From the NCBI RefSeq assembly GCF_017873175.1, contig NZ_JAGGJW010000009.1, forward strand, positions 62,001 through 126,000: a DNA stretch of 64,000 nt. Reading direction: 5' to 3'. A model generated the notes under the pieces. It was not told where the DNA came from. It saw nothing but the letters and a program-made list of their open reading frames with translations, and did no database searches. Positions 54,524 through 63,082 of this stretch are shown in pieces. The position numbers and the translations under genes were made by a program. Source of the stretch: Neorhizobium petrolearium. GTDB lineage: Bacteria > Pseudomonadota > Alphaproteobacteria > Rhizobiales > Rhizobiaceae. Numbering within the stretch: the first letter of the stretch is position 1; every line of letters starts with the position of its first letter.

Positions 54524-55996
54524 ATGCACGAAGCCATCCGCTTCATCCTGAACGGAGAAGACGTCACCCTTGGAGATTTCGGGCCGACAGAGACCCTTCT
54601 CGATTACTTGCGCCTGAGGCGGCGGCTGACGGGAACCAAGGAAGGCTGTGCCGAAGGCGACTGCGGCGCCTGCACGGTACTGGTCGGACGACTGACGGAA
54701 CTGGGCCTGCGCTACGAAAGCGTCAATGCCTGCATCCGTTTTCTGGGCTCCCTGCACGGCACGCACGTGGTAACCGTCGAGCATCTCGCCGGCGATGACG
54801 GCACGCTGCATCCCGTCCAGCAGGCCATGGTCGATTGCCACGGCTCGCAATGCGGCTTCTGTACCCCCGGCTTCGTGATGTCGCTCTATGGCCTCTGGCT
54901 TTCCAACGCCGCCCCGACGCGGGCCGATATCGAAAGCGCGCTGCAGGGCAATCTCTGTCGCTGTACCGGTTACGAGCCGATCGTGAAGGCCGCCGAACAG
55001 GTCTCAGCAAACCGGCCGAGCGCACTCTTCGACCCGCTGGAACGCGACCGAACCGAGATCATGGCGAAACTCTGGTCGATCCGTTCCGAGATGGAGACGA
55101 TCGTGGTGAAGAAGGACGGCGCGCATTCGATCGTGCCGGCTTCGGTCTCTGCCTTGACGGATATCCTGGCGGAAGAGCCGGACGCGACGATCGTTGCGGG
55201 CGCCACCGATGTCGGCCTGTGGGTCACCAAGCAGATGCGGCATCTCGACCCTGTGATCTTCATCAATCACCTCACCGAACTCCAGTCGATCGTCTCGGAC
55301 GAGACCGGCATCGCCATCGGCGCCGGTGTGAGCTATACCCAGGCCCTCGATACGCTCTCGGATGAACTGCCCGCCTTCGGCCGGCTGATCGACCGGATCG
55401 GCGGACAGCAGGTGCGCAACATGGGCACGATCGGCGGCAATATCGCAAACGGCTCTCCGATCGGCGACACGCCGCCCGCGCTGATCGTCCTGGGCGCCGA
55501 ACTGACGCTCCGCACTCACGCCGGCCGGCGCACCGTCCCGCTCGAGGACTTTTTTCTGGCCTATGGTAAGCAGGACCGGCTGCCGGGCGAATTCGTGGAG
55601 AAGGTCTTCGTACCGCGTCCGGCCGAAGACGGCCATTTCGCCGTCTACAAGGTCTCCAAGCGCCGCGACGAGGATATATCCGCGCTCTGCGGCGCCTTCA
55701 GCCTGATGCTCGACGGCGACGGCAAGGTTGAAAACATCCGCATCGCATTCGGCGGCATGGCGGCCACCCCGAAACGGGCGAGGCATGTGGAGGAGGCGCT
55801 TCTCGGCAAGACCTGGAGCTGGGGCGTCATCTCGGCAGTGCGCGATATTTTCGACGAAGACTATACGCCGCTCACGGACTGGCGGGCGACGGCGGCATAT
55901 CGCAGCCTCGCAGCCAAGAATTTGCTTACCCGCTTCTTCCTGGAAACCGCCGGCCAGCCCCAGGAACTGCGTCGCTTCGAGCTGGAGGAGGCGTAA
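54524..55996 (+). CDS. xdhA: Xanthine dehydrogenase, small (Fe-S/FAD) subunit XdhA
   Basis: This 490-residue subunit transfers electrons from the Mo site to NAD. It has two [2Fe-2S] domains (GCAEGDCGACT and the second with CGFCTPG and NLCRCTGY) and an FAD-binding domain from about 190 (VAGATDVGLWVTK and MGTIGGNIANGSPIGD). AAGGAGACAA lies before ATG 54524. It overlaps the start of xdhB and follows bdhA by 63 bases, so one transcript is likely. Confidence 0.96.
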   Translation: MHEAIRFILNGEDVTLGDFGPTETLLDYLRLRRRLTGTKEGCAEGDCGACTVLVGRLTELGLRYESVNACIRFLGSLHGTHVVTVEHLAGDDGTLHPVQQAMVDCHGSQCGFCTPGFVMSLYGLWLSNAAPTRADIESALQGNLCRCTGYEPIVKAAEQVSANRPSALFDPLERDRTEIMAKLWSIRSEMETIVVKKDGAHSIVPASVSALTDILAEEPDATIVAGATDVGLWVTKQMRHLDPVIFINHLTELQSIVSDETGIAIGAGVSYTQALDTLSDELPAFGRLIDRIGGQQVRNMGTIGGNIANGSPIGDTPPALIVLGAELTLRTHAGRRTVPLEDFFLAYGKQDRLPGEFVEKVFVPRPAEDGHFAVYKVSKRRDEDISALCGAFSLMLDGDGKVENIRIAFGGMAATPKRARHVEEALLGKTWSWGVISAVRDIFDEDYTPLTDWRATAAYRSLAAKNLLTRFFLETAGQPQELRRFELEEA

Positions 55997-58338
55997 TGAT
56001 GGACAAGTCGACCTTCGAGACCAAATCTGTCATCAACGGCCCGATGCATGCGGCGCTGAAACATGACTCCGCACATAAGCATGTCACCGGAAGTGCCGAA
56101 TATATCGATGATATTCCGGAACCTGCGGGCACACTGCACGGTGGCCTCGGCCTCTCCGACCGGGCGCATGCGGAAATCGTCTCGATCGACCTTTCCGCCG
56201 TGAAGGCCGCACCGGGTGTCGTCTGGGTGATGACGGCAGAAGACATCCCGGGCTTCAACGACGTCGCCTCCACTGGCCAGCATGACGAGCCCCTGCTTGC
56301 CACGGCCGAGGTGCAGTTCCACGGCCAGCCGATCTTTGCCGTCATCGCGGAGACACGCGACCAGGCCCGCCGGGCCGTAAAGCTTGCCCATATCGAATAT
56401 CGCGACCTGCCGCACTGGACCGATATCGACACCGCCCGCGCGAACAACGCGCCAAACGTCATCGAACCGATGACGCTGAAACGTGGCGAGCCGGAAACGG
56501 AGATCGAGAAGGCGCCGCTGCGCGTCCAGGGTCACATGTATATCGGCGGCCAGGAACATTTTTACCTGGAAAGCCATATCGCCATGGCGATACCCGGCGA
56601 AGACGACGAAGTGACCGTCTGGTCCTCCACCCAGCATCCGAGCGAGGTACAGCACATGGTGGCGCATGTTTTGGGCGTCGCCAACAATGCGGTGACGGTC
56701 CAGACCCGGCGCATGGGCGGCGGTTTCGGCGGCAAGGAAACGCAGGGAAACCAGTTTGCCGCACTTGCGGCGGTCGCCGCCAGGAAACTGAAGCGGGCGG
56801 TGAAATTCCGTCCCGACCGCGACGAGGATATGTCGATCACCGGCAAGCGGCACGATTTCCGCGTCGACTATGACGTCGCCTTTAGCGAAGAGGGACTGAT
56901 CCACGCCGTCGACGCCACCTACACGGCACGTTGCGGCTTTTCCGCCGACCTCTCCGGCCCCGTGACCGACCGCGCCCTCTTCCACGCGGATTCCAGCTAC
57001 TATTATCCGCATGTTCGCCTCACCTCGCAGCCGCTCAAGACCCACACTGTCTCCAATACCGCGTTCCGCGGTTTCGGCGGCCCGCAGGGCATGGTCGGCG
57101 GCGAGCGGATCATCGAGGAGATCGCCTATGCCGTCGGCAAGGACCCGCTTGAGATCCGCAAGCTGAATTTCTACGGCCAGCGGGGTTCCGGGCGGACGGT
57201 AACCCCCTACCATCAGGAAGTCGAAGACAATATTGTCGCCCGCATTGTCGAGGAGCTGGAGGCCTCGTCCGATTATCAGGCCCGGCGACAGGCAATCCTC
57301 GAGTTCAATGAAAACAGCCCGGTGATCCGCAAGGGCATTGCGCTGACGCCGGTGAAATTCGGCATTTCATTCACCATGACCGCCTATAATCAGGCGGGCG
57401 CGCTGGTGCATATCTATAACGACGGTTCGATCCATCTGAACCATGGCGGCACCGAAATGGGCCAGGGCCTCTACACCAAGGTGGCTCAGGTGGTGGCCAA
57501 CACGTTCCAGGTCGATATCGACCGGGTGAAGATCACCGCAACGACGACCGGCAAGGTGCCGAACACCTCTGCCACCGCCGCCTCTTCCGGCTCGGATCTC
57601 AACGGCATGGCAGCCTATGATGCAGCGCGCCAGCTCAAGGAGCGGCTGATCCAGTTCGCCGTGCGGCAATGGAAAGTGGCGCGTGAACAGATCGAGTTCC
57701 TTCCGAACCGGGTGCGGATCGGCAGCGAAATCGTACCCTTCGACACGCTCGTTCGGGCCGCCTATTACGACCGTGTGCAGCTTTCCGCCACGGGCTTCTA
57801 CAAGACGCCCAAGATTCACTGGGACCGCCAGGCCGGGCGCGGCCGGCCTTTCTACTATTTCGCTTATGGCGCCGCGGCTTCGGAAGTGTCGGTCGACACG
57901 CTGACCGGCGAATATCTCGTCGAGCGTACCGACATCCTCCACGATGTCGGCAAATCCTTGAACCCGGCGATCGACATCGGCCAGATCGAGGGTGGATTCA
58001 TACAGGGCATGGGCTGGCTGACGACCGAGGAACTGTGGTGGGATGCAAGGGGGCGGCTGAGGACCCATGCGCCGTCGACCTACAAGATCCCGCTCGCCTC
58101 CGACCGGCCGAAGATCTTTAACGTGAAGCTCGCGGAGTGGTCGGAGAATACCGAACCGACGATCGGCCGCTCCAAGGCGGTCGGCGAGCCGCCCTTCATG
58201 CTGGCAATCTCGGTCCTCGAGGCGATCTCTATGGCGGTGGCAAGCGTCGCTGACTATTCCGTCTGCCCGCGCCTCGACGCACCGGCCACGCCCGAACGCG
58301 TACTGATGGCGGTCGAACGGCTGAAGGCGATGGAGTGA
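55996..58338 (+). CDS. xdhB: Xanthine dehydrogenase, large molybdenum-binding subunit XdhB
   Basis: This 780-residue subunit oxidises hypoxanthine and xanthine to urate at the molybdopterin site. Visible are RRMGGGFGGKETQ, NTAFRGFGGPQGM (with the Arg that binds substrate), GTEMGQGLYTK and the C-terminal GRSKAVGEPPFML with the catalytic Glu. Its ATG shares one base with the TAA of xdhA; a second ATG follows at once. A GNAT gene follows after 10 bases. Confidence 0.96.
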   Translation: MMDKSTFETKSVINGPMHAALKHDSAHKHVTGSAEYIDDIPEPAGTLHGGLGLSDRAHAEIVSIDLSAVKAAPGVVWVMTAEDIPGFNDVASTGQHDEPLLATAEVQFHGQPIFAVIAETRDQARRAVKLAHIEYRDLPHWTDIDTARANNAPNVIEPMTLKRGEPETEIEKAPLRVQGHMYIGGQEHFYLESHIAMAIPGEDDEVTVWSSTQHPSEVQHMVAHVLGVANNAVTVQTRRMGGGFGGKETQGNQFAALAAVAARKLKRAVKFRPDRDEDMSITGKRHDFRVDYDVAFSEEGLIHAVDATYTARCGFSADLSGPVTDRALFHADSSYYYPHVRLTSQPLKTHTVSNTAFRGFGGPQGMVGGERIIEEIAYAVGKDPLEIRKLNFYGQRGSGRTVTPYHQEVEDNIVARIVEELEASSDYQARRQAILEFNENSPVIRKGIALTPVKFGISFTMTAYNQAGALVHIYNDGSIHLNHGGTEMGQGLYTKVAQVVANTFQVDIDRVKITATTTGKVPNTSATAASSGSDLNGMAAYDAARQLKERLIQFAVRQWKVAREQIEFLPNRVRIGSEIVPFDTLVRAAYYDRVQLSATGFYKTPKIHWDRQAGRGRPFYYFAYGAAASEVSVDTLTGEYLVERTDILHDVGKSLNPAIDIGQIEGGFIQGMGWLTTEELWWDARGRLRTHAPSTYKIPLASDRPKIFNVKLAEWSENTEPTIGRSKAVGEPPFMLAISVLEAISMAVASVADYSVCPRLDAPATPERVLMAVERLKAME

Positions 58339-58348
58339 GACACAGACC

Positions 58349-58864
58349 TTGCTGATCCGGGCCGAGCTCCCCAGCGACGAAGACGCGATCCACGAGTTGA
58401 CGGCAACGGCTTTCGCACCGATGCCATACAGCAACGGATCGGAGGCTCCGATCATTCGCGCGCTGCGCAGTTCGGGTGACCTCACTTTGTCTCTGGTTGC
58501 CGAAGAGGGTGGCGTGGTCATAGGCCATGTCGCCTTCTCGCCGGTCACCATCGATGGTGTCCATGGAGGCTGGTTTGGTCTTGGCCCGATATCCGTGCAG
58601 CCGGAAAGACAGCGCCAGGGCATCGGAAAGGCACTTATCATTGAAGGATTGAAGAGGTTGAAGGAACGCGGTGCGGCCGGTTGCGCTTTGATCGGCAATC
58701 CCGAAGTCTATCGGGGGTCCGGTTTTGAGAGTGATGGCCTGCTCGCTTATGGCGATCTGGATCGCCGCTACGTGCAGCGAATTGTGTTCTCTGGCCCATC
58801 GCCGCACGGTGTATTAAAATTTGCCGATGCGTTCGAGGCAGGCGCTGATCAGCCTGGTTCGTAA
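58349..58864 (+). CDS. GNAT-family N-acetyltransferase inside the xdh operon
   Basis: This 171-residue acetyltransferase has the acetyl-CoA loop PERQRQGIGKALI (R/Q-x-x-G-x-G/A). It starts with TTG at 58349 after GAGTGAG, ten bases behind xdhB, and is followed by xdhC after 26 bases. It is therefore an in-operon gene. It resembles YhbS-like acetyltransferases of unknown substrate. No link to molybdenum enzyme maturation is known to me. Confidence 0.85.
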   Translation: MLIRAELPSDEDAIHELTATAFAPMPYSNGSEAPIIRALRSSGDLTLSLVAEEGGVVIGHVAFSPVTIDGVHGGWFGLGPISVQPERQRQGIGKALIIEGLKRLKERGAAGCALIGNPEVYRGSGFESDGLLAYGDLDRRYVQRIVFSGPSPHGVLKFADAFEAGADQPGS

Positions 58865-58890
58865 GCTTCATTTGGGAACTCGGCTCAACC

Positions 58891-59739
58891 ATGCATGACC
58901 TCCCCCTCTCCGACTTCATCACCACTCACCCCCGCACGATCCTGGTCGAGGTCACAGAGACGAAGGGTTCTACGCCACGGGAGGTGGGTGCCTTCATGCT
59001 GGTGGCGGAGACGGCGATCTGGGGGACGATCGGCGGCGGGCAGTTCGAATATATGGCGATCGACAACGCCCGCGCGATGCTGTCGGATGGTGGAGAGGCG
59101 ATGATGGATATCCCGCTCGGCCCCGAGATCGGCCAATGTTGCGGCGGGCGGACCAAGCTTTCCTTCACGCCCGTCACATCCCAGATCATCGAAAAGCTCG
59201 AACGAAAACTGCGTAACGAGGAAGAAGAACGGCCGTCGATCGTCCTGTTCGGCTCCGGCCATGTGGGCCAGGCGCTTGCCAGGGCGCTGTCGCCCCTGCC
59301 CTTTGCCGTGACGGTGATCGAGACCCGCGCCGAGGCGCTGGAAGACCTGGCCGAGGACGCCACAAAACATCTGACCGCCATGCCGGAAGCCTTCGTGAAA
59401 ACCATTCCCGAAGGCGGTGCGGCGATCATCCTCACCCATGACCATGCGCTGGATTTCCTGATCGCCAAGGAAGCGCTTGCCCGACCCGATCTCGCCTATG
59501 TCGGCATGATCGGCTCGGCCACCAAGCGCGCCACGTTTGCGAACTGGCTGAAGCGGGAGGGCGGTGACGAGAAAATGCTCTCGCGCCTCGTGCTGCCGAT
59601 CGGCGGCGATGCGGTGAAGGACAAGCGTCCCGCCGTCATCGCGGCCCTGGTCGCGGCCGAGCTGCTGGAAACCTATGCCACAAAGGAGCCGCAGGTCTCA
59701 AGGCAACAAACATCAAAGCGGCAGATCCCGAGCGCCTGA
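58891..59739 (+). CDS. xdhC: Xanthine dehydrogenase accessory protein XdhC
   Basis: This 282-residue chaperone binds the molybdenum cofactor, helps to add its sulfur ligand and inserts it into XdhB. It has the N-terminal VEVTETKGSTPREVGAFML motif (split here at GSTPRE), CCGGR and the Rossmann-like LFGSGHVGQALARAL. It is the last gene of the bdhA-xdh unit. Its tail overlaps a small convergent DUF1127-like gene by 27 bases. Confidence 0.94.
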   Translation: MHDLPLSDFITTHPRTILVEVTETKGSTPREVGAFMLVAETAIWGTIGGGQFEYMAIDNARAMLSDGGEAMMDIPLGPEIGQCCGGRTKLSFTPVTSQIIEKLERKLRNEEEERPSIVLFGSGHVGQALARALSPLPFAVTVIETRAEALEDLAEDATKHLTAMPEAFVKTIPEGGAAIILTHDHALDFLIAKEALARPDLAYVGMIGSATKRATFANWLKREGGDEKMLSRLVLPIGGDAVKDKRPAVIAALVAAELLETYATKEPQVSRQQTSKRQIPSA

Positions 59740-59961
59740 GCGCCGCCGGGCCTCCCAGAAAGCGGCTTCGCGATCGAAAGGCAGGCTCTCGCCAAACCCG
59801 ACGTCGCCGTGCAGCTCCTCCGGCAAAGCCGGCGCGCGCCGTGCGCCGCAGTGGACGACGCGCCGGATGAAACGACCGATCGCGCGCCACAGGATATCAA
59901 ACCCGCCGGACTGCAGAGGGTCGGGTTTCAAGGACGCAGTTTGAACGCTTGCGGACAGCAT
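59713..59961 (-). CDS. DUF1127-like small protein divergent from LysR paralogue 1
   Basis: This 82-residue basic protein has a central helix (FDILWRAIGRFIRRV) and LPEELHGDVGF, which resembles the LPDHLLRDIGL core of DUF1127 proteins. In Agrobacterium and Rhodobacter such small Arg-rich proteins affect RNA turnover and phosphate or stress metabolism. GTGGAGCAAACC lies before ATG 59961. It is divergent from the LysR gene at 60171, and its 3' end overlaps xdhC. Confidence 0.6.
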   Translation of the reverse strand: MLSASVQTASLKPDPLQSGGFDILWRAIGRFIRRVVHCGARRAPALPEELHGDVGFGESLPFDREAAFWEARRRSGARDLPL

Positions 59962-60170
59962 GGTTTGCTCCACATCATAAATAAGGTTGCTCGACATCGG
60001 CCGGAAACCGGGATGAATTCCCGCAGGCACGATGCCTCGGTTCAGAGGATGAGAGCGGCTCTGGCGCACCCGTTCGGATGCATTGCGCTCCTGGATGGAA
60101 TGATAGATGCGACGGATTGCCGATGAATTCCAATTCAAATACGGTGGGTAGCGATAAAGAGAGCTTATCG

Positions 60171-61103
60171 ATGAAACTGTCGCGACGTTTTCCGCTGAAT
60201 GCGCTCCGGGTCTTCGAGGTGGTCGCCCGCCTGGAAAATTTCACCCGCGCGGCGGAAGAACTCGGGATGACCCAGACCGCCGTCAGCTACCAGATCAAGC
60301 TTCTCGAAGACTATCTCGGCGACGCGGTTTTCATCCGCACGCCGCGGGCATTGCAGCTCACCGAAACCGGCCGCGGCCTGCTGCCAAAAGTCTCGGAAGC
60401 CTTTTCGCTTCTGTCGGAAGCGGTGCAAGCGGCGCGTGGCGCGACGGAAGAAACGCTCGAAATCCACTCCCCGCCGACCTTCGCCTCTCACTGGCTGGCG
60501 CGCCATATCGGAGAGTTTCAGCTCGAACATCCGCATATCGCCGTACGTCTCGTGCGCGGCGGCGCTCCGGATGCGGAATATCCGCAACCAAGCGACGTCG
60601 CCATTCGCATCGGCGCAAACCCATGGGACGGATTGATCTGCCACCCGATATTGCGCCTGACCTATGCGCCGATGCTCAATCCGCAGCTCGCCGAGAGTGT
60701 CGGGGGCATAAACACTCCCGCTGACCTGATGAAGCCGCCCTGGATCTCGAACGGCAAAGGCCTGTGGAACGATTGGTTCCAGGCCGCCGGCCTTGATCCA
60801 GTCGGGATCCGGCAGATGCAGCTCGACGCCTATGGTGCGCTCGATCTGGAGGCGAATGCGGCGATTGCCGGCCATGGGGTTGCGATGCTGAGTCCCTTCC
60901 TCTTCAAGGCCGAGCTGACCTCGGGACGCCTGGTGCAGCCCTTCGATCTCGCTCTCAGCGACACCAAGACCTACTGGCTCTGTTATCCTCCGGCGCGAAA
61001 GAACACGGCCAAGGTCAAGGCCTTCACCGCCTGGCTGCAGGCGGCCGTCGCGCGGGATCTGGCCGCCGCGCCGGGCGACCTTGCTCCACCGGCGGCACGA
61101 TGA
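60171..61103 (+). CDS. LysR-family regulator, GcvA-like, paralogue 1
   Basis: This 310-residue regulator has the GcvA-type HTH (PLNALRVFEVVARLENFTRAAEELG and MTQTAVSYQIKLLEDYLG) and an effector domain (about 95-300). It is closely related to the LysR gene at 61463. The start 60171 is placed by matching the two paralogues and by AAGAGAG; an in-frame ATG at 60123 is possible. Its likely target is the divergent DUF1127-like gene. Confidence 0.88.
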   Translation: MKLSRRFPLNALRVFEVVARLENFTRAAEELGMTQTAVSYQIKLLEDYLGDAVFIRTPRALQLTETGRGLLPKVSEAFSLLSEAVQAARGATEETLEIHSPPTFASHWLARHIGEFQLEHPHIAVRLVRGGAPDAEYPQPSDVAIRIGANPWDGLICHPILRLTYAPMLNPQLAESVGGINTPADLMKPPWISNGKGLWNDWFQAAGLDPVGIRQMQLDAYGALDLEANAAIAGHGVAMLSPFLFKAELTSGRLVQPFDLALSDTKTYWLCYPPARKNTAKVKAFTAWLQAAVARDLAAAPGDLAPPAAR

Positions 61104-61117
61104 TCTGCCGCCATGTC

Positions 61118-61345
61118 TCATAGGCTCCGCTGCGTGTATATCATCCGCGTTGCCTGGAACGCGCCTTCGTCCGGTGGGCCGCGGCGGTCCCGACCATCGA
61201 GCATACCGATATCGCGCTTCCAGCTTTCCGGCATCTCGTCCAAATCGACATTGTTTTGATGCGTGGAAAGCCTGCGGCTGATCAGCTCGCTAAGAGAAAC
61301 ATGCGGCAGAAACCGCCCGAAATGCATGTGGGTTATAGAAAACAT
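61118..61345 (-). CDS. DUF1127-like small protein divergent from LysR paralogue 2
   Basis: This 75-residue protein has a C-terminal part with VDLDEMPESWKRDIGMLDGR, close to the DUF1127 core (LPxxLLRDIGL). GGAGGTCAACA before ATG 61345 is a strong ribosome site. It diverges from the second LysR gene across 118 bases and converges on the first, 14 bases from its stop. Confidence 0.7.
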   Translation of the reverse strand: MFSITHMHFGRFLPHVSLSELISRRLSTHQNNVDLDEMPESWKRDIGMLDGRDRRGPPDEGAFQATRMIYTQRSL

Positions 61346-61462
61346 TGTTGACCTCCAACAGGATAAACCCGTTTCCATAGGTTCGTTGTGGAGGTAATGT
61401 GCGCCATGGGATGACGGTAATCCAATCGAATTACCGCCTCTATGGATCAAGAGAACTCATCC

Positions 61463-62359
61463 ATGAAGATGTCAAAGCAGTTCCCGCTGAATGCCTTGCG
61501 CGTATTCGAATCCGCTGCCCGGCAGATGAGCTTCACCAAGGCCGGCGAGGAACTGGGCCTCACCCAGACAGCGGTGAGTTACCAGATCAAGCTTCTGGAG
61601 GACACGATCGGCGAGCCGCTCTTTCTGCGCCGGCCGCGGCAGGTGACGCTGACGGAAGCAGGCGAACGCCTGGCTCCGAGGATCACCGAGGCCTTCGGCA
61701 TCATGAGCGAGGCGATCACCAACCTTAGGGACACTTCGGAAGGCACGCTGATCATCCATTCGACCGCGACCTTTGCCGCACGCTGGCTGGCGCGACATCT
61801 GGGAACGTTCCAGTTGGAAAATCCCGGCATCGCGGTCAGACTCGAGACGTCACACGAGATGATCGATTTCGCAAGAACCGAAGCCGACGTTGCAATCCGC
61901 ACCGGCAAGGGCGATTGGCCGGGCCTGAGGTCGCATTCCCTGATGAAGAGCCATTTTTCGCCGATGCTGAGCCCGGAGCTTGCGGCGACGATCGGAGGGG
62001 TAAAAACGCCAGAGGATCTGCTGAAGCTCAGGATCATCGATCCCGGCGATCCGTGGTGGCGCATCTGGTTTACGGCAGCAGGCATGCCTGATGTCGATCT
62101 CGGCGGCCGTCCCAGCAGCAAGTTCGGCGCGCAGGCCTTCGAGGCGGCAGCAGCGATCGCCGGCCATGGCGTCGCCATTCTCAAACCTGAATTCTACACC
62201 GACGATGTGGCGCTCGGCAGACTGATCCAGCCGTTCGATCTGTTGAGTGATGACGGAACCGACTACTGGCTCGTTTATCCGCAAACCCGCAGGAACTCCC
62301 GGAAAATCCGCGCCTTCCGCGATTTCATGCGAAAGACCATGCCGACCTTCAGGGACTAG
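61463..62359 (+). CDS. LysR-family regulator, GcvA-like, paralogue 2
   Basis: This 298-residue regulator resembles paralogue 1 along its whole length (PLNALRVFESAARQMSFTKAG, TQTAVSYQIKLLEDTIG, ARWLARHLGTFQLENPGIAVR, and the C-terminal RLIQPFDLL region). Such GcvA-like regulators usually control the adjacent divergent gene, here the small DUF1127-like gene. The start at 61463 follows AAGAGAACTCATCC; an ATG at 61442 is also in frame. Confidence 0.88.
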   Translation: MKMSKQFPLNALRVFESAARQMSFTKAGEELGLTQTAVSYQIKLLEDTIGEPLFLRRPRQVTLTEAGERLAPRITEAFGIMSEAITNLRDTSEGTLIIHSTATFAARWLARHLGTFQLENPGIAVRLETSHEMIDFARTEADVAIRTGKGDWPGLRSHSLMKSHFSPMLSPELAATIGGVKTPEDLLKLRIIDPGDPWWRIWFTAAGMPDVDLGGRPSSKFGAQAFEAAAAIAGHGVAILKPEFYTDDVALGRLIQPFDLLSDDGTDYWLVYPQTRRNSRKIRAFRDFMRKTMPTFRD

Positions 62360-62423
62360 CGGTCAGTTTTTCACCAGTGCAATTTTCGGGTGCAAACCGC
62401 GTCACACCCGCAAATTCGCCCTT

Positions 62424-62783
62424 TCAGTAACTCATGTCAGGCGCATAGAAGCACCGTAACGTGTCCTCGGTCGGATAAAGGCAGAGGTGATATTCTTCAT
62501 CCTGGCTGCGGCGCGCCTGGCTCTGAGGCAGCATGAAATGATGCGGCCGGGTGATCAGCCGGTGGTCGCCCGGCCCGAGAGAGATTTCATAACCACCCTT
62601 GATGATCTTGACGTTCTTGGTCGAAATCATCTGGCAATCGCCGGTCATATTGTCCCCGTTGCAGCAGAATCCGTCATATTTCCAAGTCACGCCCTTCGGG
62701 CTATGCGCCTCGTGGGCTGCTGCCGATCCGGCATATACACAAGACACAAACGCAATCACCATACCCATCAGAATACCACGCAT
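62424..62783 (-). CDS. Conserved secreted protein with CCNGDN motif, unknown
   Basis: This 119-residue precursor has a signal peptide (MVIAFVSCVYAGSAAA before HEAHS). The mature part has GFCCNGDNMTGDCQMI and later Cys in HLCLYP and LRCFYAPD, so it is probably a disulfide-bonded periplasmic protein of a family common in rhizobia. No function is known. The start at 62783 has GGAG upstream; the longer frame lacks a sensible N-terminus. Confidence 0.75.
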   Translation of the reverse strand: MRGILMGMVIAFVSCVYAGSAAAHEAHSPKGVTWKYDGFCCNGDNMTGDCQMISTKNVKIIKGGYEISLGPGDHRLITRPHHFMLPQSQARRSQDEEYHLCLYPTEDTLRCFYAPDMSY

Positions 62784-63082
62784 GAGCTTAGTCTCCGTTG
62801 ATGAATGCCATCCCCGGCGAGAGCCCTTCACGCAATACCCGGACACCGCCGGTTGACTCGCATTTGCTAAATTACGTGAGTCGCCTTAGCCGGCTAACCC
62901 CCAAATTTTGCAATGCACAAATAAGTACATTCGACAATTGTGAAATTCTGAGGGCGTGCGCGGAAAACTCGGTTTCGTCCCATCAGGTTCCCGACCGGAC
63001 AAAAATGTTCCGCGAGAACCGCTTTCCTCTTTCCGTTTTTTCTCGCAAGGTTATGAGTCGGGGGGCAAAAAGGGGAAGACTG
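62784..63082. other. Divergent promoter region between the secreted protein gene and puuD
   Basis: These 299 bases are AT-richer than their surroundings and hold no gene. ACAATTGT (62934-62941) inside TTCGACAATTGTGAA is the only notable palindrome and is a candidate regulator site for purine-responsive control of puuD. No consensus is assigned. Confidence 0.4.
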
